Shown here piece by piece: positions 6,187 to 13,447 of a DNA stretch of 16,666 nt. A model generated the notes under the pieces. That model did no database searches. It was not told where the DNA came from and saw nothing but the letters and a program-made list of their open reading frames with translations. Source of the stretch: an uncultured Bacteroidales bacterium (lineage in GTDB: Bacteria > Bacteroidota > Bacteroidia > Bacteroidales > UBA932); assembly GCA_900546445.1 (NCBI GenBank), contig URCV01000040.1, positions 1 to 16,666 on the forward strand. Direction: 5' to 3'. Every line of letters begins with the position of its first letter. The first letter of the stretch is position 1. The position numbers and the translations under genes are program-made.

Positions 6187-8416
6187 TTTAGTACGAGACC
6201 TTGCCGTCATTCTCATCTCGGCGGGAGTGTTCACCATTATATCAAGGGCTCTCAAACAACCTTTGATTCTAGGGTATATCGTAGCCGGATTCCTTATCGG
6301 TCCCAGCATAGGGTTTTTCCCGGGCATCTCAAGCATGGAGAGCGTCCACCAGTGGTCCGAAATCGGTATCATCTTTATGATGTTCGGTTTAGGATTGGAA
6401 TTCAGCTTCAAGAAACTGGTAAAGTCCGGCAGCACGGCCATCATCACATCTGCCTGCAAGCTGCTGGGAATGTTTACCATAGGATTCGTAATCGGACAGG
6501 CCCTCGGGTGGACTAAGATGGAAAGCATATTCCTGGGAGGAATGCTGCCTATGTCCTCCACTATGGTAGTGGCCAAATCGTACGACGATATGGGTCTGAA
6601 AGGCAAGCCTTTCGCCGGAATAGTGTTCGGCACGCTGATAATCGAAGACATCATAGGAATAGTGCTGATGGTGCTATTTTCCACCATCGCGGTATCGGCC
6701 AAGTTCAGCGGCAGCGAGCTGTTCGGAGCGCTGGGCAAATTGGCATTCTTCCTCGTGCTGTGGTTCCTAATCGGCATCTATGTCATCCCGACCCTTCTTA
6801 AGAAGGCCAAGCGGTTCCTTAACGACGAGATTCTGCTCATCGTGAGCATCGGACTATGTTTCGGGATGGTGGCATTGGCCGAAAAAATGGGATTCTCATC
6901 GGCGCTGGGAGCCTTCATTATGGGGTCGATATTGGCCGAAACCATAGAAAGCGAGCACATCGAAAGGCTGGTAACTCCGATCAAGGACCTGTTCGGCGCG
7001 GTGTTCTTCGTGTCCGTGGGTATGATGGTATCGCCGCAGGTAATCGCGCAGAACTGGGTGGCCATACTGGTGCTGGTGGTGGTTTTGCTGGTGTTCGACA
7101 GTCTGTTCGTGTCAGGAGGCGTGCTGCTGGCGGGTCGAGGGCTTAGAAATGCCGTCCATACCGGATTCAGTCTGGCGCAGCTCGGAGAATTCGGATTCAT
7201 CATAGCAAGTCTAGGCGTAAGTCTGGGCGCAGTCAGCGAGTACATCTACCCTGTGATAGTCGCCGTCTTCGTGATTAGCAACCTGATAGCGCCGTTTTTC
7301 ATAAAAGCGAGCGAGCCTGCCTACCAGCTTTTGTGCAAGAGATTGCCCGCACCGCTTCTGGCCAAGCTCGACGAGGACCAGAGCCAAAGCCCGAATAGCA
7401 CGAATGCGGAAAAAAGCGAGTGGAAGAAACTGCTCAAGTCGTACATCCTTCGCATAATGCTCTACGGAGTGGTACTGACTGCCATAAACCTAGCCTCAGG
7501 AGCTTTTCTCAGCCCGCTTGTGGGAAATATATTCCCGAACGCGAGCGACGTGCTCAAATCGCTGATAATAACCATTGTAACGATAGCCGCGATGGCACCT
7601 TTCCTCTATGGAATGGGCATCAGCAGCGGTTCCATAAACTCTTCCGCCCACAAGTTGATACAGGCCAAGCCGTCCAATAGATGGCCTATCCTGGCGCTGA
7701 CTATGGTGCGTACCGGACTCGTAGTGGGAATAGTGATTTCAGTAATAGCGGGGCACTTCAAGCTGGCCGGTTGGACAGCCGTGCTCATTATAATAGGAGG
7801 AGTGGCATTCATCTTATTAGCCAGAGGCTATATGAAGAAGAGCTTCACACTGGAGAAGACCTTCTTCGACAACCTTAACGGGAAGGAGAACGAGGCGAAA
7901 AAGAAAGCGGGCGTGCGTGATTCCGTTCAGAAAAAGCTTACCGGATACGACGTGCATCTGGAGCAGTTCGAGGTGCCATCAGACTCGTCCCTGATAGGTA
8001 AGAAATTGAAAGACATACCTATCCGCGCACTAAGCGGAGCGAACATAATAGAGATTCACAGGGGAAGCCGAAGCATAATCATTCCAAGCGGCGACCAGGT
8101 CATCTACCCTTACGACAAGCTATTGGCCGTGGGAAGCAGCCAGCAGATAGAAAGCCTTAAGGAGATGTTCCGCGAGGCTCCCGTCACGGAGCACACTAAC
8201 GACCAGTTCAAGGTCACTTGCATCACCATAGACAAGGACTCGCAGCTATACGGAAAGACCCTTCGCAGCGCTTCGCTACGAGACTATAAATGTATGGTAA
8301 TAAGCGTTCTAAGAGACGAAACGTTCATTACCAATCCTAAACCGGACTTCCACTTCGAATTAGGAGACAAAGTATGGCTTGCAGGTGAAAAAAGTGCCTG
8401 CGAGTGGATAAGATAA
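6170..8416 (+). CDS. CPA2/Kef-type cation:proton antiporter with extra membrane region and two RCK_C domains
   Basis: Predicted inner-membrane monovalent cation (K+ or Na+):H+ antiporter, 748 aa. Residues 1 to about 395 form the Na_H_Exchanger domain with roughly 13 membrane segments. Seen there are FGLGLEFSF, PMSST, the acidic ion-site pair E159-D160 in GTLIIEDIIG, SSALGAFIMG, FFVSVGMM and AQLGEFGF. A hydrophilic linker (about 400-423) leads to a second hydrophobic region at about 424-557 with four more probable segments. Two TrkA_C/RCK_C domains follow, at about 596-668 and 680-748. There is no Rossmann-type RCK_N domain, so NAD(H)/glutathione gating of the E. coli KefC kind is not expected; a ligand on the RCK_C domains (c-di-AMP in some Firmicute transporters) is inference. 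It overlaps the upstream GSCFA gene by 17 bp and ends 3 bp from the convergent HAD gene. Confidence 0.88.
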   Translation: MSDELNLVRDLAVILISAGVFTIISRALKQPLILGYIVAGFLIGPSIGFFPGISSMESVHQWSEIGIIFMMFGLGLEFSFKKLVKSGSTAIITSACKLLGMFTIGFVIGQALGWTKMESIFLGGMLPMSSTMVVAKSYDDMGLKGKPFAGIVFGTLIIEDIIGIVLMVLFSTIAVSAKFSGSELFGALGKLAFFLVLWFLIGIYVIPTLLKKAKRFLNDEILLIVSIGLCFGMVALAEKMGFSSALGAFIMGSILAETIESEHIERLVTPIKDLFGAVFFVSVGMMVSPQVIAQNWVAILVLVVVLLVFDSLFVSGGVLLAGRGLRNAVHTGFSLAQLGEFGFIIASLGVSLGAVSEYIYPVIVAVFVISNLIAPFFIKASEPAYQLLCKRLPAPLLAKLDEDQSQSPNSTNAEKSEWKKLLKSYILRIMLYGVVLTAINLASGAFLSPLVGNIFPNASDVLKSLIITIVTIAAMAPFLYGMGISSGSINSSAHKLIQAKPSNRWPILALTMVRTGLVVGIVISVIAGHFKLAGWTAVLIIIGGVAFILLARGYMKKSFTLEKTFFDNLNGKENEAKKKAGVRDSVQKKLTGYDVHLEQFEVPSDSSLIGKKLKDIPIRALSGANIIEIHRGSRSIIIPSGDQVIYPYDKLLAVGSSQQIESLKEMFREAPVTEHTNDQFKVTCITIDKDSQLYGKTLRSASLRDYKCMVISVLRDETFITNPKPDFHFELGDKVWLAGEKSACEWIR

Positions 8417-8419
8417 GCT

Positions 8420-9028
8420 TTACTTGGATACGTAGAATTTCATAAAGTCATCTATGTAGAGAAAGCGTACTCCCACTCTTTCGCTTCCTCCGTCCCTTTC
8501 CGGCCTATCTCCTATCATAAGACAATCCTTTGGCTCTGCGCCGAGTATCTTGAGCGTCTTTTTGAACACCGTCGGTGCAGGCTTATAGCCTCCGATGGAC
8601 GGAGCGTCTATGAGCTCATCGAATAGAGAGGCATCGAGTCCCAGAGCATCGAGTTTTTCTCTGATGCACCCGTAATCGGAAAGTATGGCCATTCTGTCGC
8701 CCTTAGCCTTGAATCCTTCCAAGCATTGCTTGATACCCGGTCTCAAAGGGAAGTGCCTGCGGATTTCATCCACCATAGTAGGCATATACCACGACTCATA
8801 CCACGCGCGCACCGATTCTATGCTCTTTCCGCTACGACTCGCCATCTTTTCGAAAAGGGTCTCGTAGGTAATGTTACCTGTGTCGATTCCGCTTATCTCC
8901 CTTCGCGACGAACGCTCCATAGCCAGCATGGAAATCGGATGCTTCGCCTGAAGAGAGCGGAGTATCATTCTTATCTTCAAACCCTTCTTGTTATAGAGGG
9001 TACCATCCAAATCAAATATATATATCAT
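8420..9028 (-). CDS. HAD-superfamily hydrolase
   Basis: Predicted soluble phosphatase of 202 aa. Motif I FDLDGTL begins at residue 5 (D6, D8), motif II is the Ser of AILSDYG, motif III the Lys of GGYKPAP, and motif IV MIGDRPERDG. A helical cap lies between motifs I and II. The substrate is unknown. It is the last gene of the ruvX-def-phosphohexomutase-HAD run, 52 bp after the mutase stop, so a sugar phosphate is possible but position alone is weak evidence. The start is the ATG at 9028 (MIYIFDLDGT); a start at 9142 would add 38 residues overlapping the mutase gene with no HAD character. The 3' end is 3 bp from the antiporter stop. Confidence 0.85.
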   Translation of the reverse strand: MIYIFDLDGTLYNKKGLKIRMILRSLQAKHPISMLAMERSSRREISGIDTGNITYETLFEKMASRSGKSIESVRAWYESWYMPTMVDEIRRHFPLRPGIKQCLEGFKAKGDRMAILSDYGCIREKLDALGLDASLFDELIDAPSIGGYKPAPTVFKKTLKILGAEPKDCLMIGDRPERDGGSERVGVRFLYIDDFMKFYVSK

Positions 9029-9059
9029 AAAAACACTACTAACTAAATCGCGAGTTACG

Positions 9060-9075
9060 GCGCGAAAAGCCGCGC
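9060..9075 (-). other. Short GC hairpin between phosphohexomutase and HAD genes
   Basis: GCGCG (9060-9064) and CGCGC (9071-9075) can pair as a 5-bp stem with a 6-nt loop in the minus-strand transcript, just after the mutase stop at 9081-9083. No U tract follows, so it does not look like an intrinsic terminator. It may stabilise or process the mRNA between the two cistrons, or mean nothing. Confidence 0.25.
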
Positions 9076-9080
9076 TGCAA

Positions 9081-10448
9081 CTAACTGCGTATGCCACCGA
9101 ACTGCTCGGTGAGAATCTTGCTGACTTCCTCGACACGAGCATTGAGCTCCTCGTCAGTAGTAGCCTCGCAGATGAATCTCAAATATGGCTCCGTGTTCGA
9201 AGGACGTATATTGAACCACCAAGTAGGATATTCGAGACGGAATCCGTCGAAATCCATAAACTTCTGAGGCTCTCCAAGCGTCTTTCTAAAGTGCTCGCAC
9301 ACTGCTGCCATAGCACCTGCCTTGTCTTCGAGACGGAAATTAATCTCTCCGGAATTCTGGTATTTGGCGATCTTTCCGATCTGCTCGCTGAAGGTGATTC
9401 CCTTCTTCTTGAGAGCGGAAACGATGCGAAGGACTATCAATGAAGAAAGAAGTCCGCTGTCCGAATAGAAGAAATCCTTAAAGTAATAGTGTCCGGCGAG
9501 TTCTCCTCCCCAGAGTCCGTCTATGTCACGAAGCTTAGGTGCTGCATAGGCGCGTCCCACTCGCCAAGTGTGTACATCGGCGCCATACTGCGTAAGGAAC
9601 TCCGCCACTGCCTTCGAGCTACGGATTTCCTGAAGCACTACAGGGTTCTTCGCTCCCCTTTCGTCGCAGAAGTAAAGTGCCATCATGGCGATGATGAGGT
9701 CAGGAGCCACGAAGTTACCCTTCTCGTCCACGAACATAACGCGGTCGGCATCGCCGTCATAAATTACACCGATATCGGCCTTCTTCTCTCTAACTTTCTG
9801 TTTAAGAGGCTCTACATTCTTAGCCACCAACGGGTTAGGCTCGTGATTAGGGAATCTGCCGTTCATCTCGTCGAAAAGGTAAACCGGCTCGTCTCCGAAC
9901 ACTTCCTTAGCGAAGAGATTAGCCATACCATTAGAAAGGTCGAACACTATGTTAAGATTAGAGTAATCGCCCTTGAACTTGAGCATAAAGTCGAGGTAAT
10001 CCTTATGGATGTCCATAGGATGAACCTCACCCTTCTTCTGGGCTACAGGTGTAGGACGCTCCTCGTCTATCCACGCCTTAATTCGGCCAAGTCCGCTGTC
10101 GAAGCCCACCGGCAGAGCCTGCTCGCGCGAAACCTTCATGCCGTTATATTTAGCGGCATTATGCGAAGCGGTAATCTGCACGGATGCGTTGAAGCCATAA
10201 TTGGCCGTGGCGAAATAGACCATCGGCGTAGACGTGAGTCCCAAATCGTAGACGTCCGCACCGGCACTGGTAATGCCCTCGAGCAGCGCGTCGTGAATCT
10301 CAGGGGAAGACACTCTGCAGTCCCTTCCCACTGCTATTTTCTTAGTATTAAGCAGTTCAGGCAGGAAATAGCCTACCTTGAACGCTGTAGTCTTATCAAA
10401 ATCTTCTCCGTAAATACCACGGATATCATAAGCGTGAAATGCTCCCAT
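9081..10448 (-). CDS. Phosphoglucomutase/phosphomannomutase (alpha-D-phosphohexomutase)
   Basis: Cytosolic enzyme moving phosphate between C1 and C6 of a hexose, supplying mannose- or glucose-1-phosphate for nucleotide sugars and glycans. It has 455 aa, normal for the PMM/PGM type. All four family blocks are present: the phosphoserine loop TASHN (S95), the Mg2+ loop DGDADR at 231-236, the sugar-binding block GGELAGH at 314-320, and the phosphate-binding loop RPSNTEP at 415-421. GGELAGH favours a PMM/PGM over a phosphoglucosamine mutase, whose equivalent motif is GGEQSGH. The choice between mannose and glucose is not decidable here. It starts 7 bp after the deformylase stop, so it is cotranscribed with def and ruvX. 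Confidence 0.93.
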   Translation of the reverse strand: MGAFHAYDIRGIYGEDFDKTTAFKVGYFLPELLNTKKIAVGRDCRVSSPEIHDALLEGITSAGADVYDLGLTSTPMVYFATANYGFNASVQITASHNAAKYNGMKVSREQALPVGFDSGLGRIKAWIDEERPTPVAQKKGEVHPMDIHKDYLDFMLKFKGDYSNLNIVFDLSNGMANLFAKEVFGDEPVYLFDEMNGRFPNHEPNPLVAKNVEPLKQKVREKKADIGVIYDGDADRVMFVDEKGNFVAPDLIIAMMALYFCDERGAKNPVVLQEIRSSKAVAEFLTQYGADVHTWRVGRAYAAPKLRDIDGLWGGELAGHYYFKDFFYSDSGLLSSLIVLRIVSALKKKGITFSEQIGKIAKYQNSGEINFRLEDKAGAMAAVCEHFRKTLGEPQKFMDFDGFRLEYPTWWFNIRPSNTEPYLRFICEATTDEELNARVEEVSKILTEQFGGIRS

Positions 10449-10455
10449 AATAATG

Positions 10456-11010
10456 TTATTTGATTATTGTTTTATATTGTGTCCTTACTTTTCCCTTCGA
10501 GATGTTAGTCAATTTGCCCTGAAGCATCTTACGGCGTATCTGCGGCACCAAGTCTATGAACAGGTTACCGTCGAGATGGCTCATCTCGTGCTGCACCATA
10601 CGCGCGTCGAACTTGTCGAACTCCTCGACCTTCCTTTCCAAATTCTCGTCATAATACTCCACCTTTATGGCCTTAGGACGGGTCACGTCGTAGTATATGT
10701 TAGGTACGCTGAGGCACCCTTCCGAGTAATCGCATTTCTGGTCTGACTCTTCCAAAATGACAGGGTTAATCATAACCCTCTTGAAATCCTTAAGGTAAGG
10801 CATATCCTCCACCATACCGGTACCATCCACTACTAGCACGCGCGACGTGACTCCTATCTGAGGCGCGGCAAGTCCGCATCCGTCCGCTACCGCAAGCGTA
10901 TCCCACAAATCCTGAACCAAGGCATCTATCGCCTCCTTATCGTTCAAATCCACGTTCTGACAAGTCTTACGCAAGACTTCGGAACCATATAAATAAATCG
11001 GTCTTATCAT
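10456..11010 (-). CDS. def: Peptide deformylase
   Basis: Removes the N-formyl group from nascent proteins at the ribosome; an Fe2+ or Zn2+ metalloenzyme, 184 aa. Motif 1 is GCGLAAPQIG at 44-53, motif 2 EGCLS at 97-101 (metal ligand C99), and motif 3 HEMSH at 141-145 (metal ligands H141 and H145, catalytic E142). The core HExxH is intact, but the residue before the second His is Ser; most deformylases I know have Asp (HExDH). Metal ligands and catalytic Glu are present, so activity is expected. The start overlaps the ruvX stop by 4 nt (ATGA at 11007-11010), a layout for translational coupling. Confidence 0.95.
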   Translation of the reverse strand: MIRPIYLYGSEVLRKTCQNVDLNDKEAIDALVQDLWDTLAVADGCGLAAPQIGVTSRVLVVDGTGMVEDMPYLKDFKRVMINPVILEESDQKCDYSEGCLSVPNIYYDVTRPKAIKVEYYDENLERKVEEFDKFDARMVQHEMSHLDGNLFIDLVPQIRRKMLQGKLTNISKGKVRTQYKTIIK

Positions 11011-11423
11011 TTCTTTTTATCCAAGTAGCTCTGCAGTATTATGGCAGCGCTGATTTTATCTACTTCCTTTTTATCTCTTCGACGCGAAGACTTCATACCG
11101 CCATCTATCATGGCGCGGTGCGCGAGAACAGACGTAAATCTCTCATCCTCAAGAGTAACGGGTACTTCCGGGAAGGCCTTCTGAAGAGTCTTGATGAAAC
11201 TGTCCACTCCTGATGCGGCTTGGGCCGGCGCGCCGCTGAGGTTCAGCGGATATCCCACCACAAATCTGACGATACTCTCCCCTTTATCTTCGTATTTTTT
11301 GAGATAATCTATTATCTTTGCAGATGGCAGTGTATCTAAGGCAGATGCGAATATCTGAAGCGGATCGCTGACAGCAAGCCCTGTCCGCGCGCTTCCGAAA
11401 TCTATGCCTATGATCCTGTCCAT
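11007..11423 (-). CDS. ruvX: RuvX/YqgF family pre-16S rRNA nuclease (putative Holliday junction resolvase)
   Basis: RNase H-fold nuclease of 138 aa. In E. coli, YqgF takes part in 5' maturation of pre-16S rRNA; the older Holliday junction label came from the fold. Visible motifs are IGIDFGSARTG with D8, VVGYPLNLSG near 55-64, LEDERFTS (E92, E94) and D122 in KKEVDKISA, which together supply the acidic active site. Length is normal. It is the first gene of the minus-strand operon, with an exact -7 box at 11432-11439 only 8 nt before its ATG. Twenty-three base pairs separate its start from the divergent M23 peptidase start. Confidence 0.93.
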   Translation of the reverse strand: MDRIIGIDFGSARTGLAVSDPLQIFASALDTLPSAKIIDYLKKYEDKGESIVRFVVGYPLNLSGAPAQAASGVDSFIKTLQKAFPEVPVTLEDERFTSVLAHRAMIDGGMKSSRRRDKKEVDKISAAIILQSYLDKKK

Positions 11424-11431
11424 ATTTCGTG

Positions 11432-11439
11432 CAAAGTTA
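11432..11439 (-). promoter_or_regulatory. TAnnTTTG -7 promoter box for the ruvX-def-phosphohexomutase-HAD operon
   Basis: On the minus strand this reads TAACTTTG, the same sequence as the patatin box, ending 8 nt before the ruvX ATG. The expected -33 region lies inside the first codons of the divergent M23 gene and is T-rich on the minus strand without a clear TTTG. Almost no leader is predicted. Confidence 0.5.
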
Positions 11440-11446
11440 AGAAATT

Positions 11447-12295
11447 ATGAAGAGTAAAAAAAATAAGCAGAAACTATATAGACTTTCCTTACTGGAAGAT
11501 GCGACACACGAGAAAATATACTCCATAAAGTTCAGCAAATCGAAGTTTTTCGGCTTGCTGGTTCTCTTCGTAAGCGTCATAATAGGAGGGCTATATTGTC
11601 TACTGGTATTCACGCCCCTGCATTATAGCATTCCTGGCTATCCTAATGCCAATTTCCGTAGCCAGGCCATCTCGAACGCCATAAAGATAGACTCGCTTGA
11701 GAGCGCCATGATTCGCTGGGAGCTCTATGCGGAGAACCTCAACAGAACGCTTGCCGGAGAGCAGACCCTGAGTCTGGACGAAGTCATAAAGAATTCTCAC
11801 AGGGTGCCTTACCTGGAAGGCAAGAATGCCCAATACCTAAAGCAACAGGATTCGATACTTCGGGCTCGAGTGAAGTCGGAAGAGCAATACGGCCTATCTT
11901 CGGGCGTCAAGCGTGACCTCCCTATCGAAGGGGTACACTTCTTTACCCCGCTTGTAGGCGTGGTGACGAATGGATTCGATATGGCCACCCATCCTGCCGT
12001 AGACATAGCGGCTCCGGCTAACAGTGTGGTAAAGGCAGCTCTGGACGGCACCGTGATCTACTCCGGATGGAGTAACGAATATGGTTACACCATAATGCTG
12101 CAGCACAGCGGAAACATCATATCGGTTTACAAGCATAACCGCAGTCTCCTAAAGAAACAGGGCGACATAGTAACTGCCGGCACGCCTATCGCTTATGTGG
12201 GAAACACCGGCTCCACCTCGTCCGGAGACCACCTCCATTTCGAATTATGGTATAAGGGTACAGCAGTCGACCCTACACTTTACATATCTTTCTAA
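11447..12295 (+). CDS. M23-family (LytM/DacB-like) metallopeptidase
   Basis: Predicted cell-wall peptidase of 282 aa anchored in the inner membrane. A basic N-terminus is followed by one hydrophobic segment at about 29-54; the remainder should be periplasmic. Residues from about 60 to 155 are charged and helical, probably a spacer or coiled coil. The C-terminal LytM domain carries HPAVD (H182, D186) and HLH (H262, H264), the usual M23 zinc ligands and catalytic His, so it should be active rather than a degenerate EnvC/NlpD-type activator. The likely substrate is peptide cross-bridges of peptidoglycan. It is the first gene of the run ending with DUF4837; its stop and the dxr ATG share one base (TAATG). 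No convincing promoter box is seen; a poor TATTTCGT-like match lies near 11423-11430. Confidence 0.88.
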   Translation: MKSKKNKQKLYRLSLLEDATHEKIYSIKFSKSKFFGLLVLFVSVIIGGLYCLLVFTPLHYSIPGYPNANFRSQAISNAIKIDSLESAMIRWELYAENLNRTLAGEQTLSLDEVIKNSHRVPYLEGKNAQYLKQQDSILRARVKSEEQYGLSSGVKRDLPIEGVHFFTPLVGVVTNGFDMATHPAVDIAAPANSVVKAALDGTVIYSGWSNEYGYTIMLQHSGNIISVYKHNRSLLKKQGDIVTAGTPIAYVGNTGSTSSGDHLHFELWYKGTAVDPTLYISF

Positions 12296-13446
12296 TGGGA
12301 AAAAGAAAAATCGCCATTTTGGGTTCCACGGGTTCCATAGGAACTCAGGCCCTGGATGTCATCAGACAACATAGAGACCTTTTCGAGGTCGAGCTCATCA
12401 GCGCTAACAGAAACGTAGATCTCCTGACGCAGCAGGCTCTCGAATTCGATGCCGGCAGCGCGGTCATCTGCGACGAATCCTGCTACCCGGCGCTTAACGA
12501 AAACCTAAGCCATAGCGATTGTAAGGTTTTCGCCGGAATAGACAGCCTCTGCTCTCTGGTATCTGCCTCCGACGTCGACATCGTGGTAGGCGCGATGGTA
12601 GGATTCAGCGGACTCAGGCCGACATTGGCAGCACTTCGAGCCGGAAAGATAGTGGCATTGGCCAATAAGGAAACCCTCGTGGCTGCGGGAAACATCGTCA
12701 CACGGACGATGCGCGAGCACAAGGGCTTGATTCTTCCGGTAGACAGCGAGCATTCCGCTATCTTCCAATGCCTTTTGGGCGCACAGGGTAATGCCTTGAC
12801 GCGTATTCACCTTACCGCTTCGGGAGGTCCTTTCCGCACTTGGGACAGGGATAGAATCAGCAAGGCTACGGCGAAGGACGCCCTCAAGCATCCTAACTGG
12901 GATATGGGAGCGAAGGTTACCATAGATTCGGCCACCATGATGAACAAGGGTTTCGAGATGATCGAGGCTTGCCATCTTTTCGACGTGGACCCTTCCATGA
13001 TTAATATAGTGGTGCACCCCGAATCCATCATCCACTCCATGGTAGAGTTCGAGGACGGTGCGGTAATCGCACAGATGGGCTGCCCGGATATGCGCGAGCC
13101 GATAGGATTGGCCCTGAGTTTCCCGGACAGGCTCAGCGTGGGGAACAAGAAGCTGGATTTCGCGAGTTTGGCTTCGCTTCACTTCGAGGCTCCGGACGAG
13201 TCGAGATTCCCGAACCTGGGATTGGCCCGAAGCGCATTCAGAAGGGGCGGAAACATCCCTTGCGTGCTGAATGCCGCTAACGAGGTGGCCGTGAAGGCTT
13301 TCCTGGAGGGGCAAATAAGCTTTTACGGGATTAGCGATCTTATCGAGCATTGCCTCAATGGTGCAGCTTTTGTAGCAGAACCTTCGCTCGAAGATATTTT
13401 CGAGACGCACGAGCAGACGATCAGAATCGCTCAAGAATTGATTTGA
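12295..13446 (+). CDS. dxr: 1-deoxy-D-xylulose 5-phosphate reductoisomerase
   Basis: Second enzyme of the MEP isoprenoid pathway: it rearranges and reduces DXP to MEP using NADPH and a divalent cation, in the cytosol. It has 383 aa, close to the normal length. The N-terminal NADPH-binding loop is LGSTGSIG around 9-16. LANKETLVAAG marks the family's central block, VDSEH at 149-153 gives the metal ligands D150 and E152, ASGGPFR lies on the flexible loop, and MMNKGFEMIEA near 215-225 gives the third ligand E221. Isoprenoid precursors feed undecaprenyl phosphate and menaquinone, in keeping with envelope genes on either side. It overlaps the M23 stop by 1 nt and is followed after 1 nt by rseP. Confidence 0.97.
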   Translation: MGKRKIAILGSTGSIGTQALDVIRQHRDLFEVELISANRNVDLLTQQALEFDAGSAVICDESCYPALNENLSHSDCKVFAGIDSLCSLVSASDVDIVVGAMVGFSGLRPTLAALRAGKIVALANKETLVAAGNIVTRTMREHKGLILPVDSEHSAIFQCLLGAQGNALTRIHLTASGGPFRTWDRDRISKATAKDALKHPNWDMGAKVTIDSATMMNKGFEMIEACHLFDVDPSMINIVVHPESIIHSMVEFEDGAVIAQMGCPDMREPIGLALSFPDRLSVGNKKLDFASLASLHFEAPDESRFPNLGLARSAFRRGGNIPCVLNAANEVAVKAFLEGQISFYGISDLIEHCLNGAAFVAEPSLEDIFETHEQTIRIAQELI

Positions 13447-13447
13447 A

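Noticed and set aside
5914..6777. 287-codon open frame on the minus strand
   Set aside because: Runs across the end of GSCFA and the start of the antiporter in antisense; low-complexity product with no family features.
9060..9075. Intrinsic terminator inside the ruvX-def-mutase-HAD operon
   Set aside because: The stem has only 5 bp and no U tract follows on the minus strand.
9029..9142. Longer start for the second HAD protein
   Set aside because: It would overlap the phosphohexomutase and add 38 residues without HAD character; FDLDGT normally lies within the first 10-15 residues, as it does from 9028.
9489..10463. 324-codon open frame on the plus strand
   Set aside because: Antisense shadow of the phosphohexomutase, which has all four family motifs; same codon-bias explanation.
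12505..13434. 309-codon open frame on the minus strand
   Set aside because: Antisense to dxr, whose family motifs are intact.
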